Shown here: positions 1 through 8,189 of the stretch, piece by piece
Numbering within the stretch: position 1 is the stretch's first letter
Layout: each line of letters opens with the position of its first letter
Origin: an uncultured Roseovarius sp.
GTDB lineage: Bacteria; Pseudomonadota; Alphaproteobacteria; Rhodobacterales; Rhodobacteraceae
Length of the DNA stretch: 64,000 nucleotides
Direction of reading: 5' to 3'
Assembly (NCBI RefSeq): GCF_947489715.1
Contig: NZ_CANLER010000006.1
Location: forward strand, 62,001 to 126,000
Translations under genes and position numbers: made by a program
The notes under the pieces: generated by a model
What the model saw: only the letters and a program-made list of their open reading frames with translations
The model's database searches: none
What the model was told of the DNA's origin: nothing

Positions 1-717
1 GGTGGTAAAGCGGATACGCGCCAGACCGTCGATCTTGTCAAGCTGCCAGATCAGCTGTGCCAAGGTCAGATCGCCATCCGCGCCCGCGCCGTGATAGGCG
101 TTGACGTTCTGGCCCAGAAGCGTGATCTCGCGCACGCCACGATCGACCAATTCGCGCGCCTCTTCGAGGATGCGGTCGGCGGGGCGGCTGACCTCGGCAC
201 CGCGGGTATAGGGCACGACGCAGAAGGCGCAGAACTTGTCACAGCCTTCCTGCACGGTCAGGAACGCCGTTGGGCCACGCTTGGCCTTGGCGCGCGTGCG
301 CAGGGTGTCGAACTTGTCATCCAGCGGGAAATCGGTGTCGAGCGCCTTTTGGCCTTCACGCGTCTTGGCCTCCATCTGCGGCAGGCGGTGATAGCTTTGC
401 GGACCGACAACCAGATCGACCAGCGGCTGGCGGCGCATGATCTCTTCGCCCTCGGCCTGGGCCACGCAGCCCGCAACACCGATCTTGAGGTCGGGTTTGA
501 CGTCTTTCAGCTCGCGAAACCGACCCAGTTCAGAATAAACCTTTTCGGCAGCTTTTTCGCGTATGTGGCAGGTATTGAGCAGGATCATGTCGGCGTCGTC
601 CGCCGTGTCGGTTTCGACATAGCCTGCCCCGCCCATGGCCTCGGCCATGCGTTCGCTGTCATAGACGTTCATCTGGCACCCGTAGGTCTTGATGAACAGT
701 TTCTTTGGCTCCGCCAT
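1..717 (-). CDS. miaB: tRNA-2-methylthio-N6-dimethylallyladenosine synthase MiaB (5' part, runs off the left edge)
   Basis: Translating the minus strand from the ATG at 717-715 gives 239 residues, about half of a usual MiaB (~440). MiaB is a cytosolic radical SAM enzyme that methylthiolates i6A37 in tRNAs. The UPF0004 domain is visible with its three cluster cysteines (in [16 protein letters not shown] and GVAGCVAQ). It is followed by the radical SAM motif CDKFCAFC and the [10 protein letters not shown] segment typical of the family. The start fits the family N-terminus ([17 protein letters not shown]). The C-terminal TRAM domain would lie outside the window. Divergent from the next gene. Identification is very secure; only the 3' end is missing. 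Confidence 0.96.
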   Translation of the reverse strand, partial: MAEPKKLFIKTYGCQMNVYDSERMAEAMGGAGYVETDTADDADMILLNTCHIREKAAEKVYSELGRFRELKDVKPDLKIGVAGCVAQAEGEEIMRRQPLVDLVVGPQSYHRLPQMEAKTREGQKALDTDFPLDDKFDTLRTRAKAKRGPTAFLTVQEGCDKFCAFCVVPYTRGAEVSRPADRILEEARELVDRGVREITLLGQNVNAYHGAGADGDLTLAQLIWQLDKIDGLARIRFTT

Positions 718-825
718 CCGTCGCAGTCCCTTTGCGTTTCAGGGGGCCTGAATACATCAACTCAAGGGTCTCTTGCAATGCGCGAAGAATTCCCTGATTC
801 TGAGATCAAAAGAACGGGGAACCCG

Positions 826-1695
826 ATGCAGTATTCCAGCCTCGATCAGTTTCTTGCCACCGGCAAGCCGCTTCTGGCCAAGGGGCCGGTGGCGATGATC
901 TTTGTCGAGGATGAGATCGAGGTGGATACCACCATCCGTCACCATCTTGATTCGGGTTTCACGCAGGTTCTGGTACTGATGCCCGAGGGTTTCACGCTGC
1001 CTGAGGATGTGATCAGCAAGGTGCACCGGATCAACTTTGACATGGTGGCCGGGCAGGATTTCACCGATGCGGTGAACACGGTCATCGCCGCCGCGCCGGG
1101 CATCTGGCTGTATTACTGTTTCAACGCCGAATACCTGTTCTTTCCGTTCTGCGAGACCCGCACCATTGGCGAGATGCTGGCCTTTCACGCCGAAGAGCGG
1201 CGCGATGCGATGCTATGCTATGTGATCGACCTTTATGCCGGCGATCTTTACCGGCACTCAAATGCGGTATCGCTGGAAGACGCCCATATGGACAAATCGG
1301 GCTATTACGCGCTGGCGCGCAACGATCCGGCCAATCACAACCATCCGAAGGAACGCCAGCTTGATTTCTTTGGCGGGCTGCGCTGGCGCTACGAAGAGCA
1401 TATCCCCGCGCCGCGCCGCAATATCGACCGTATCGCGCTTTTTCGGGCATGCGATGGTCTGAATTTAGAACCAAACCACCGATTCAACGACGAAGAATAC
1501 AATACCTATGCTTGCCCCTGGCACCACAACCTGACCGCGGCCATTGTGTCGTTCCGTACCGCAAAGGCGCTCAAACGCAACCCGGGCTCGACCTTCGATA
1601 TCGAGACGTTCAAGTGGCATAACTCCACCCCGTTCGAATGGCATTCACGACAATTGCTGGATCTGGGGCTGATGGAACCGGGGCAATGGTTCTGA
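826..1695 (+). CDS. Glycosyltransferase family 2-like protein, specificity unknown
   Basis: A 289-residue soluble protein starting MQYSSLDQFLATGKP. It resembles the family-2-like glycosyltransferase proteins often annotated beside miaB in Rhodobacteraceae; this is recalled, not searched. An N-terminal alpha/beta region (VAMIFVEDEIEVDTTIRHHL) resembles a GT-A nucleotide-binding fold, and EDAHMDKSGYYAL could hold an acidic catalytic or metal site. The rest is rich in aromatic residues and His (CPWHHNLTAAIVSF, FKWHNSTPFEWHS). I chose ATG 826 because gggga sits about 5 bases upstream; ATG 778 is in frame and would add 16 residues. The frame stays open back to position 91, but that part is antisense to miaB. 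No signal peptide or membrane segment is seen. Confidence 0.75.
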   Translation: MQYSSLDQFLATGKPLLAKGPVAMIFVEDEIEVDTTIRHHLDSGFTQVLVLMPEGFTLPEDVISKVHRINFDMVAGQDFTDAVNTVIAAAPGIWLYYCFNAEYLFFPFCETRTIGEMLAFHAEERRDAMLCYVIDLYAGDLYRHSNAVSLEDAHMDKSGYYALARNDPANHNHPKERQLDFFGGLRWRYEEHIPAPRRNIDRIALFRACDGLNLEPNHRFNDEEYNTYACPWHHNLTAAIVSFRTAKALKRNPGSTFDIETFKWHNSTPFEWHSRQLLDLGLMEPGQWF

Positions 1696-1876
1696 AATAC
1701 CAAGCCATTTTTTTGATGCTTAAGCGAGTTTTGGAAGCCAGAGATATTGAGCAGTTTTTGACGCAGTAGCTATTAGCGATTGCATCGGTATCGCGGACGA
1801 AACGGAAATTCGAAAACTAAGCCCAAACTGCTGCATGGTCTTTAAGTTGTAGGTTCGTTTTGGGCTCAATGCGCAT

Positions 1877-2317
1877 GTGGATGTTGAGTTAATACTGCTA
1901 TATTGCAGCGATCAATTCTTCGAGTTGGGAAGCAACCAATTGGCGTCTTACATCCTAGTTACCTTAGGCGTAGTTGTCGCCGTTATAGTCTATTTTATCC
2001 ACCATCAACGCTTAAAGATCTGGATAGCTTTGATTTCAATTTGGTTGAGTATTCCCGTAACTTTTATAATCGACCTCAATCTTGGAAGATACGTCGCGAG
2101 CCTTGGAGATTGCCGAGCAAGCGCCGCAGTTTCGGTTGATTGCATCGTCTACGGTTACGATGTCAGTGAATGGATAAACGGTTTACATGCTTATGGATAT
2201 GCCTTTGCATTCTTCGCGGCCCCATGGTTCATCGTCGGTGGGATAATTCTTGTGTTGTATATTCTAGTAAAATTCGTTTTTGCGGAAATCTGGCATTCAT
2301 TAAAAAGGAAAAGGTGA
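1877..2317 (+). CDS. Small AT-rich integral membrane protein, unknown
   Basis: A 146-residue ORF from a GTG start with no recognised family. It is predicted to be membrane-embedded: hydrophobic stretches lie at about residues 23-43 (ASYILVTLGVVVAVIVYF), 47-66 and 105-135 (FFAAPWFIVGGIILVLYI), and it ends in a basic tail (HSLKRKR). The coding sequence is visibly richer in A+T than its neighbours and has no clear Shine-Dalgarno sequence, so it may be an acquired orphan or a spurious ORF. The ATG at 1875 is in another frame. It stands alone between the glycosyltransferase-like gene and a hairpin repeat. Three well-formed membrane segments argue for a real gene. Confidence 0.45.
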   Translation: MDVELILLYCSDQFFELGSNQLASYILVTLGVVVAVIVYFIHHQRLKIWIALISIWLSIPVTFIIDLNLGRYVASLGDCRASAAVSVDCIVYGYDVSEWINGLHAYGYAFAFFAAPWFIVGGIILVLYILVKFVFAEIWHSLKRKR

Positions 2318-2692
2318 ATTGAAGCTTTCAGGTTCGATTCGAACTTTGGTCATTTTTCCGGCTTGGCAACCATTTGATGCCGCCACCCTGCCCGGAATCA
2401 AGTCGCAGGCGCCGGGCGAGCACCGGACCGTCCCGGCGGGCTGGCGCTTCTGTGAGGGCGCGCGTTCCGTTGAAGATGGAGGTATTGGGCGGGCATGAAG
2501 TGCCAGACTGAAGCGTTGCAACACCATCCCACGGTCCGGCGCTCGCCCTCAGATTGATGTCCACTTTGGATTTCAACCGACCAGCTGCCTCTCCAGGTCC
2601 GAAATGTGAAGCAATCCCCTGGCTACCTCTTACTCAAGGTCGCATGGCAAGGGCCTTAACAATCGCTGCGTTTTCATAGAGAGTTTGAAGCG
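2318..2692. other. Intergenic region holding an inverted-repeat element
   Basis: 375 bases without a convincing gene. The middle is GC-rich compared with the AT-rich gene before it and holds a long imperfect inverted repeat (listed separately). An 82-residue minus-strand reading frame (2328-2576) crosses it but has no recognisable domain. The histidine kinase start follows at 2693; a gag at 2679-2681, about 11 bases upstream of its ATG, is the only ribosome-binding candidate and is weak. Confidence 0.5.
2414..2548. repeat. Imperfect long inverted repeat (hairpin-forming, possible MITE or IS remnant)
   Basis: Bases 2414-2431 (GGGCGAGCACCGGACCGT) are the reverse complement of 2531-2548 with one mismatch in 18. 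A nested pair, 2441-2450 (CTGGCGCTTC) and 2497-2506 (GAAGTGCCAG), matches 9 of 10. Together they would form a bulged stem of roughly 37 by 52 bases with a 46-base loop. No target-site duplication or transposase is visible. It could be a miniature mobile element, an IS remnant or a structured RNA. Confidence 0.5.
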
Positions 2693-5038
2693 ATGAAGTT
2701 ATCGCTTGGAATGATCTTGGCGCTCTGCCTTGCGGGATTGCAGTTTGTTGCGGTCACAATTGTCGTGTTTTCGTCTTTCCTGACCTCGGAAAAAGTTCTG
2801 CTGGAACATGCGCGCGAGCTTTTGAGTGATGTCGGCACAAATACGATCGAACATTCAAAGGGGTTTCTGAAACCCGCCAAGGGCGCTGCGGAGCTTGCCA
2901 CAAGGCTTGCGGAAAACCAGGTTATCGCCAGCGATGACTTTGAACAGCTTGAAAAACTGCTGTTCCAGCAATTGCAGATTTCACCCCAGTTTGCCGGTGT
3001 TTTCTACGGCGATGAGGCGGGCAATTTCGTCTACGTGATGCGCAGTGACGGCCCCGGCCCCTTTCGGACCAAGGTTGTCAGGCGCGACGGGGATGCGCGA
3101 GAGACCCAGTTGATCTGGCGGGATGATCGCTATTTCATCGTTGAGCAGCAGTCGGACGCGACGGACACCTATGATCCAAGAGGACGCCCCTGGTACAAAT
3201 CTGCCAAGACCGAACTTTCGAGCATCTGGACAGATCCCTATATCTTCTTCACCTCACAGACGCCCGGAATCACGGCAGCATCGCCCGTGTTCAACGACAG
3301 TGGCGACCTGCGCGGCGTTGTCGGTGTCGATATCGGGATCGAGGCCATTTCCGAGTTTCTTTCACGGCTGAATATCGGCGAAAGCGGCACCGCCCTGATT
3401 CTGAACCGGAACGGGGATGTGATCGCGCATCCCGATCAGGAACTGATCCGCACAAGAAATGACGATGGCACATTCCGTTTCGTCAACCTCAGCGAAATCG
3501 ACGACCCCGTCGCCAATGCCGCCTTTGCGGGTCTGGTTGTCGGGGCGGACGTCTCGGTCAAACGCGAGGTGACCTCCAGGTTTGCCTATGACGGATCAAC
3601 CTATGTTTCCACCGTGATGCCGATGATCAGCGAGGAACTGCCCTGGACGATTGCGGTCTACGCGCCCGAGGCGGATTTCACCGGCGAGATCAAAAGCAAC
3701 CGGACCCTGAATGTCTGGATCGCAGCCGCGATTGCGCTGGTTTCGGGCGGTTTTGGCTTGTTGCTGGCAAACTACATTCACAAGCCGGTACGCGCCTTCG
3801 CGGTGCGCGCATCGCTTGTGTCGCAGGGCGAAGTTTCGGCGTCCGAGCCGCTTCCGACCACCTACAAGGAACTGGAACGCGCCAACGAAACATTGGTGCA
3901 TGCGATCGCGGAACGGAAAAAATCCGAGGCCGAATATGGCCGCACATTCGATCTCGCCTCACGTGGGATGGCGCAAATTCAGGCAAAAACCGGCAAACTT
4001 ATCCGGGTGAACGCCAAGTTCGCGGATATGCTGGGGTATGACAGTAATGAGATTTTGCATCTGACAGCCCATGATTTGTCGCATCCCGATGATCCGGTGG
4101 CGGCGGTGTTTTTCGAAGACGGCAGCGATGGCGGGTCCGGCTACGTGCACGAAAAGCGGTATCTGCGCAAAGATGGTGGCGCTATCTGGGTTAGCGAGAA
4201 TGTCATTGTCATCCGAGACGACGAGAAAGTACCGATACATGCGGTGGTGACCGTCGACGACATCACCGAACGCAAGGCCGCGGATCGCAAGATCCAGCAG
4301 TTGAACCTGGATCTGACACATTCTGCACGGGTGAACGTGATGGGGCAGATGGCGACCGGTCTGGCGCATGAGCTGAACCAGCCCCTGCTGGCAATTTCAC
4401 AGAATATGGATACCGCGCTCTATTTGCTGAAAGATATATCTGGCGAGACTGGTGACCTGTCAAACATTCTTGAGGAGACAGATCGTCAGGCGCATCGCGC
4501 GGGCGACATCATCAAGGCGCTGCGCGGCTTTGTGAAGAAAGAGGGCGTGGAAAAATCCGACTTCAACTTTGTTGAACTGCTGGAGCAAACGCTGCACCTT
4601 GTGCGCCCCGAGGCCAAGGAATACGGGATCAGCATCAGGACGACCGCCAGCAATCTTGAACCTGTCTATGGCTCGCGTGTTCAGATTGCACAGGTTTTGC
4701 TGAACCTCCTGCGCAACGCGATCGAGGCGATTGCCCGCAGCGATGCGAATGAACGCGTGGTGACGCTGGACGCCAGGAATACCAAGACTGGGGTATTGAT
4801 CACGATTACCGATACAGGTCCGGGCATTGCCAAGGATGTGGACCTGTTTGAGCAATTCCAAACCACAAAAAAGGATGGTATGGGGCTTGGCCTTTCGATT
4901 TGCCGCACCATCATTGAGTCGCATCGCGGTAAAATATGGTATCAACGTGAAGAGAACGGTAAGTCTCAGTTTTGCTTTTCCCTGCCTGCGTTAGGCCCAA
5001 GAACGACGGCACCTAAACTTGATGAACTCAACGCCTGA
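2693..5038 (+). CDS. Membrane sensor histidine kinase (Cache-PAS-HisKA-HATPase)
   Basis: A 781-residue sensor kinase. A membrane segment at about 5-27 is followed by a long periplasmic region with dCache features (DPRGRPWYKSA, VVGVDIGIEAIS, RNGDVIAHP), typically a small-ligand sensor. A second membrane segment at about 338-360 leads to a HAMP-like linker, a PAS domain at about 420-530 (FDLASRGMAQIQ, ending in VDDITERKAADRK), and a HisKA domain. His559 lies in LAHELNQPL, the form seen in FixL/DctB-type kinases. The ATPase N box is LLNLLRNAIEAI and the G boxes are TDTGPGI and GMGLGLSICR. The response regulator start overlaps its last 17 bases, so the two are co-translated partners. The ligand is unknown. 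All catalytic motifs look intact. Confidence 0.92.
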   Translation: MKLSLGMILALCLAGLQFVAVTIVVFSSFLTSEKVLLEHARELLSDVGTNTIEHSKGFLKPAKGAAELATRLAENQVIASDDFEQLEKLLFQQLQISPQFAGVFYGDEAGNFVYVMRSDGPGPFRTKVVRRDGDARETQLIWRDDRYFIVEQQSDATDTYDPRGRPWYKSAKTELSSIWTDPYIFFTSQTPGITAASPVFNDSGDLRGVVGVDIGIEAISEFLSRLNIGESGTALILNRNGDVIAHPDQELIRTRNDDGTFRFVNLSEIDDPVANAAFAGLVVGADVSVKREVTSRFAYDGSTYVSTVMPMISEELPWTIAVYAPEADFTGEIKSNRTLNVWIAAAIALVSGGFGLLLANYIHKPVRAFAVRASLVSQGEVSASEPLPTTYKELERANETLVHAIAERKKSEAEYGRTFDLASRGMAQIQAKTGKLIRVNAKFADMLGYDSNEILHLTAHDLSHPDDPVAAVFFEDGSDGGSGYVHEKRYLRKDGGAIWVSENVIVIRDDEKVPIHAVVTVDDITERKAADRKIQQLNLDLTHSARVNVMGQMATGLAHELNQPLLAISQNMDTALYLLKDISGETGDLSNILEETDRQAHRAGDIIKALRGFVKKEGVEKSDFNFVELLEQTLHLVRPEAKEYGISIRTTASNLEPVYGSRVQIAQVLLNLLRNAIEAIARSDANERVVTLDARNTKTGVLITITDTGPGIAKDVDLFEQFQTTKKDGMGLGLSICRTIIESHRGKIWYQREENGKSQFCFSLPALGPRTTAPKLDELNA

Positions 5039-5654
5039 ACCTTTCGTATTCATTGTCGATGATGACGAGGGCATCCGTACTTCGCTTTCACGAGCGCTGG
5101 ACACGCGTGGGTACAACACCCTGGCCTTTGCCTCGGCGCAGGCATTTCTGGAGCATTACGAGCCCGGCACGTCTGGTTGTCTGATACTGGATTTCGGCAT
5201 GCCAGAGATGTCGGGGCTGGAACTGCAGCAGGTTCTTGTGAAACGCGGTCGGTCGATCCCGATCATTTTCATCACCGGTCATGGCGGCGTGCCGGAAGCG
5301 GTTGAGGCGATGAAATACGGGGCGGTCGATTTCCTCGAAAAACCGTTCAGGCAAGACGCGCTGATCAAGCGGATCGATGCAGCGCTGAAGCTTGACGAAC
5401 AAACCCGCCGCGTTGACGATAAATCCCGGACGACGAAGGCCCGTTTTGAGAGATTGACAGATCGCGAAAAAGAAATTGCCGAGTTTCTGGTGTCGAACCC
5501 GTCGAACAGCTCCAGCAAGGATGTCGCGCGCCATCTTGGGATCAGCCCCCGCACCGTGGACCATCATCGCGCCCGTATTCTTGAGAAGATGAGCGTGCAT
5601 TCCGTGGCCGAGCTTGTCGACCAGTCGATCACCGCAAAACTCTTTTCGCGCTAG
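5022..5654 (+). CDS. FixJ/NarL-type response regulator
   Basis: A 210-residue two-domain regulator. The receiver domain (1-125) has the acidic pair in VDDDEG, phospho-acceptor Asp57 in LILDFGMPEMSG, a Thr in FITGHGG and Lys in FLEKPF. The C-terminal LuxR-type helix-turn-helix reads LTDREKEIAEF then DVARHLGISPRTVDHHRARI. This matches the FixJ/TodT/DctR subgroup that pairs with HELNQP-type kinases such as the upstream gene. ATG 5022 is taken as the start; a TTG at 5019 is directly adjacent in frame. No transcription unit follows on the same strand, so its targets are elsewhere or are itself. Convergent with the nos operon. Confidence 0.92.
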   Translation: MNSTPEPFVFIVDDDEGIRTSLSRALDTRGYNTLAFASAQAFLEHYEPGTSGCLILDFGMPEMSGLELQQVLVKRGRSIPIIFITGHGGVPEAVEAMKYGAVDFLEKPFRQDALIKRIDAALKLDEQTRRVDDKSRTTKARFERLTDREKEIAEFLVSNPSNSSSKDVARHLGISPRTVDHHRARILEKMSVHSVAELVDQSITAKLFSR

Positions 5655-5956
5655 CCGGTTCAGCGCATAGGCAATATTGCCTACGTAACCACACGAATTT
5701 ACGTCGGCGATTTTTCGGGCCATCTTAAGGACACAGTGTGAGTGGTGGAACCTCTATCACTGGAAGTGCATATGTACTGAGTTCCGAGCGCTGGAATTAG
5801 CCTGCCTCATGTTACCGATCATCCCCTTCCAGAATTTGAGTTCAGATCCTCGTGATCTGGATGACTGGATAAGCGTTGCAGCCTGTTGGCACTGACGGGT
5901 TGCAACGCACCTACATCCACACCATTTTCATGGTTTGCTAGCAGTAGCGGCTGGCG
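5655..5956. other. Intergenic region between convergent rr and nosL genes
   Basis: 302 bases without a gene. It holds a perfect 16-bp palindrome just after the regulator stop (listed separately). A second inverted repeat (GCGTTGCA 5873-5880, TGCAACGC 5901-5908, 20-base spacer) lies about 50 bases beyond the nosL stop. The second could end nos transcription, but there is no T-run, so it is not a classical intrinsic terminator. Confidence 0.5.
5668..5683. promoter_or_regulatory. Perfect 16-bp palindrome (TAGGCAATATTGCCTA)
   Basis: TAGGCAATATTGCCTA is a perfect dyad 13 bases after the response regulator stop. It lacks a loop and a T-tract, so it looks more like a protein-binding site than a terminator. 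No promoter or gene is clearly associated with it. Confidence 0.35.
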
Positions 5957-6463
5957 TCAGGAACCTTCGTTCAGGATAACATCGACCGGGGACAGTACCG
6001 TTTCAGCGGGAATTGCCTCAAGCGACATGAGTTGCCCGCCTTTTTCAGCGATAAATTCAGTTGCCTTTTCCGGATCTGAAAACGGGACGATCTCGGGCGC
6101 GCCCATGCCGCCCCGGACATCTGCGCCGACAACGAATTCGGCTTTCGACGCCTCGACCCAGTTGTCATTGCCGGGAGAATCCCAGCTTGGCGCCTGGCCC
6201 ATGTCACTGACATAAAAGGCCACCAGATCTGCGTCGCGTTCGGGGCCTTTCACATAGGCCAGAGCATCGCGCACCTGCGCGAAAAAGATCGGATCAGGCA
6301 GCCCCTTGAGGTGGATCTGGGCCTTGGGTCCGGGATGGGATATAAGCTGCATCTGACAGAAATGGCCAAGCGCGTCGGCATTCATGGTCACGGGATCGGG
6401 GATCGCAACCTCTTCGGATTTGCAAGCCGCCAACAGAAGCAGGGCGAATAGTAATGGCCTCAT
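5957..6463 (-). CDS. nosL: NosL copper-binding lipoprotein for N2O reductase maturation
   Basis: A 168-residue lipoprotein. The signal sequence ends in a lipobox (LLLLAACKSEE), so it should be anchored in the membrane and face the periplasm. NosL family proteins bind Cu(I) and deliver copper to NosZ. Family features include the HFCQM segment near residues 34-38, plausibly holding the Cys/Met copper ligands, and VAFYVSDMGQ. It is the last gene of the nos operon. Its ATG overlaps the nosY stop (ATGA), showing translational coupling. Length is normal. Confidence 0.93.
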   Translation of the reverse strand: MRPLLFALLLLAACKSEEVAIPDPVTMNADALGHFCQMQLISHPGPKAQIHLKGLPDPIFFAQVRDALAYVKGPERDADLVAFYVSDMGQAPSWDSPGNDNWVEASKAEFVVGADVRGGMGAPEIVPFSDPEKATEFIAEKGGQLMSLEAIPAETVLSPVDVILNEGS

Positions 6464-7284
6464 GGTTCAACCCTTCGAAAAGCGCCCAAAGCCAGAAGCA
6501 GCGCGAGAATGGGCCACAGGATCAATGACAACGGCGCGGCCCAGGCGGGCAATGCATCGCCGGCGCCGGACATGCCGGTGACAAGGGCAATCTGTTCAGA
6601 CCCCGCGATATTCCATAGACGAAACGCATCTGCGGGGTTTGCGGCCAGCATCCAGGGAAAGATATCGGTGGTGAAGGTGCCGCCCCCGTCAAACACCACG
6701 GCACCCAGCAGGCCCAGATCATAAAGCACCACCAGTACCAGCCAGATACCCACGGTCAGCCCGGCAGCGCCCGCAACCGACCCCGATAGCGCGGATGCCG
6801 CATATCCAAGCGCCAGAAAACACGCACCCAGCAGGATCGCCGTGGCAATCAACCGGAGCAGCGCCCAAAGACTTTCGATTGCCATCCCACCGGTGAAAGA
6901 CGCCACAAGACCGGCGGCCCCCAACCCCAGCGTCATGGCGATGGCCAGCACACCAAGATGCGCCAGAAACTTGCCCACCAGCATTTCACCCCGTGATAGC
7001 GGGTAGGTCAGTACCAGCCCTAGCGTGCCGCGCTCGGCCTCACCCGCCACCGCATCAAACGCGATCATCAATGCAAGGAAGGGCGCAAGATAAACCGCCA
7101 GCGTGGTCATCGACGCCACCGAAACGGTCAGCAGATCGACGCCCAGCGCCCCGGTCGGCGCAGAGCCCGCAAAGGTAAGTGCCAGCGCGAACAAAAGCAT
7201 GATAAGGGTCGCGGTGAAAACCCAATGATTTCGGCGCTGAATTCGAAATTCAGCCGAGGCGATGGCCAGAATGCGGGCAATCAT
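6460..7284 (-). CDS. nosY: NosY ABC permease for copper-site assembly
   Basis: A 274-residue ABC-2-type permease that forms the NosFY transporter, which works with NosD to assemble the sulfur-containing CuZ centre of NosZ. About six membrane segments are visible (for example HWVFTATLIMLLFALALTF and LTVSVASMTTLAVYLAPF), with the conserved cytoplasmic segment EAERGTLGLVLTYPLSRGE. I chose ATG 7284 because it overlaps the nosF stop as ATGA and opens MIARILAIASAEFR. An in-frame ATG at 7302 would add six residues inside nosF. Confidence 0.94.
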   Translation of the reverse strand: MIARILAIASAEFRIQRRNHWVFTATLIMLLFALALTFAGSAPTGALGVDLLTVSVASMTTLAVYLAPFLALMIAFDAVAGEAERGTLGLVLTYPLSRGEMLVGKFLAHLGVLAIAMTLGLGAAGLVASFTGGMAIESLWALLRLIATAILLGACFLALGYAASALSGSVAGAAGLTVGIWLVLVVLYDLGLLGAVVFDGGGTFTTDIFPWMLAANPADAFRLWNIAGSEQIALVTGMSGAGDALPAWAAPLSLILWPILALLLALGAFRRVEP

Positions 7285-8189
7285 TGCATGTCCTCCCGGC
7301 AATAGTGAAGATAGAGATCTTCCAGGCTGGGGGGTGCGATCTCGACATTGCGTACAGCAGATCCAAGGCCAGTGATCCGGGCCAGATGATCCATCTTGTC
7401 CTCCGCCGTGCAGAAGATTTCGACCGAGCAGCCATTCACGCGATGCCCGCCCAGTTCCGCCTGCACATGATCGGCTGCACCGTCTTCGGCAGTCAGACTG
7501 ATGCGGATCGGTAAGGATGCCTTGCGGGTCAGTTGTGCCAGTGTGTCATCAGCCACCAGCTTGCCGCCACGCATGATGGCGATCCGGTCTGTCCGCGCCT
7601 CAAGCTCGGTCAGGGCATGGCTGGCGATCAGCAGTGCCGTGCCGTTTGCCGCCATCTCGTCGATCACCGCGTAAAGATCATGGCGTGAAATCGGGTCCAG
7701 CCCGCTAGTCGGTTCGTCCAGCAGGGCGATCCGCCGACGCCCCAGCAAGGCCTGCGCCAATCCAAGCCGCTGGCGCATCCCTTTCGAATAGGCACCGATT
7801 CGGCGGTCTGCTGCGTCGGACAGGCCGACGCGTGCCAGCAGATCATCCGCTGATTTGACCTTTTCACCTGCCAGACGGGCGAAAAGAGCAAGCTGTTCCC
7901 GGCCTGTTAGCGATTTGTGAAACGCCACCTGTTCCGGCAGATAGGCCGTCGCTGCACGGGCCTGCGCACTGCCCGGCGCGTGACCGGCCACAGCAACATT
8001 CCCGTCACTGGGACGGATCAATCCCAGGATCAGCTTGATCAGCGTTGATTTCCCTGCACCGTTATGGCCCAGAAGCGCCACCCTCTCCCCCGGTGAGATA
8101 CGCAGGTTTACACCAGCAACGACCTCGGCCTTGCCATATCGTTTCGACAAGTTGGCAACGTCCAGTGCTGTATCTGTTCTATCCACCAT
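7281..8189 (-). CDS. nosF: NosF ABC ATPase
   Basis: A 302-residue cytosolic ATPase of the NosDFY maturation machine. Walker A is GHNGAGKST, the ABC signature is YSKGMRQRLGLAQALLG and Walker B is RIALLDEPTSGLDP; the H-loop is in LLIASHALTELE. The C-terminal extension after residue ~220 is typical of NosF/CcmA-like subunits. Its start overlaps the end of nosD by 11 bases and its stop overlaps nosY. Confidence 0.95.
   Translation of the reverse strand: MVDRTDTALDVANLSKRYGKAEVVAGVNLRISPGERVALLGHNGAGKSTLIKLILGLIRPSDGNVAVAGHAPGSAQARAATAYLPEQVAFHKSLTGREQLALFARLAGEKVKSADDLLARVGLSDAADRRIGAYSKGMRQRLGLAQALLGRRRIALLDEPTSGLDPISRHDLYAVIDEMAANGTALLIASHALTELEARTDRIAIMRGGKLVADDTLAQLTRKASLPIRISLTAEDGAADHVQAELGGHRVNGCSVEIFCTAEDKMDHLARITGLGSAVRNVEIAPPSLEDLYLHYCREDMQ

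Noticed and set aside
91..825. Long open frame upstream of the glycosyltransferase-like gene
   Set aside because: It is antisense to miaB, whose frame is clearly coding; only the part from about 826 has a family-like protein.
1903..2139. 78-residue frame overlapping the orphan membrane gene
   Set aside because: It is shorter and has no membrane or domain pattern, unlike the frame starting at 1877.
2328..2576. 82-residue minus-strand frame across the hairpin region
   Set aside because: No recognisable domain and no ribosome-binding site; the inverted repeat explains the composition better.
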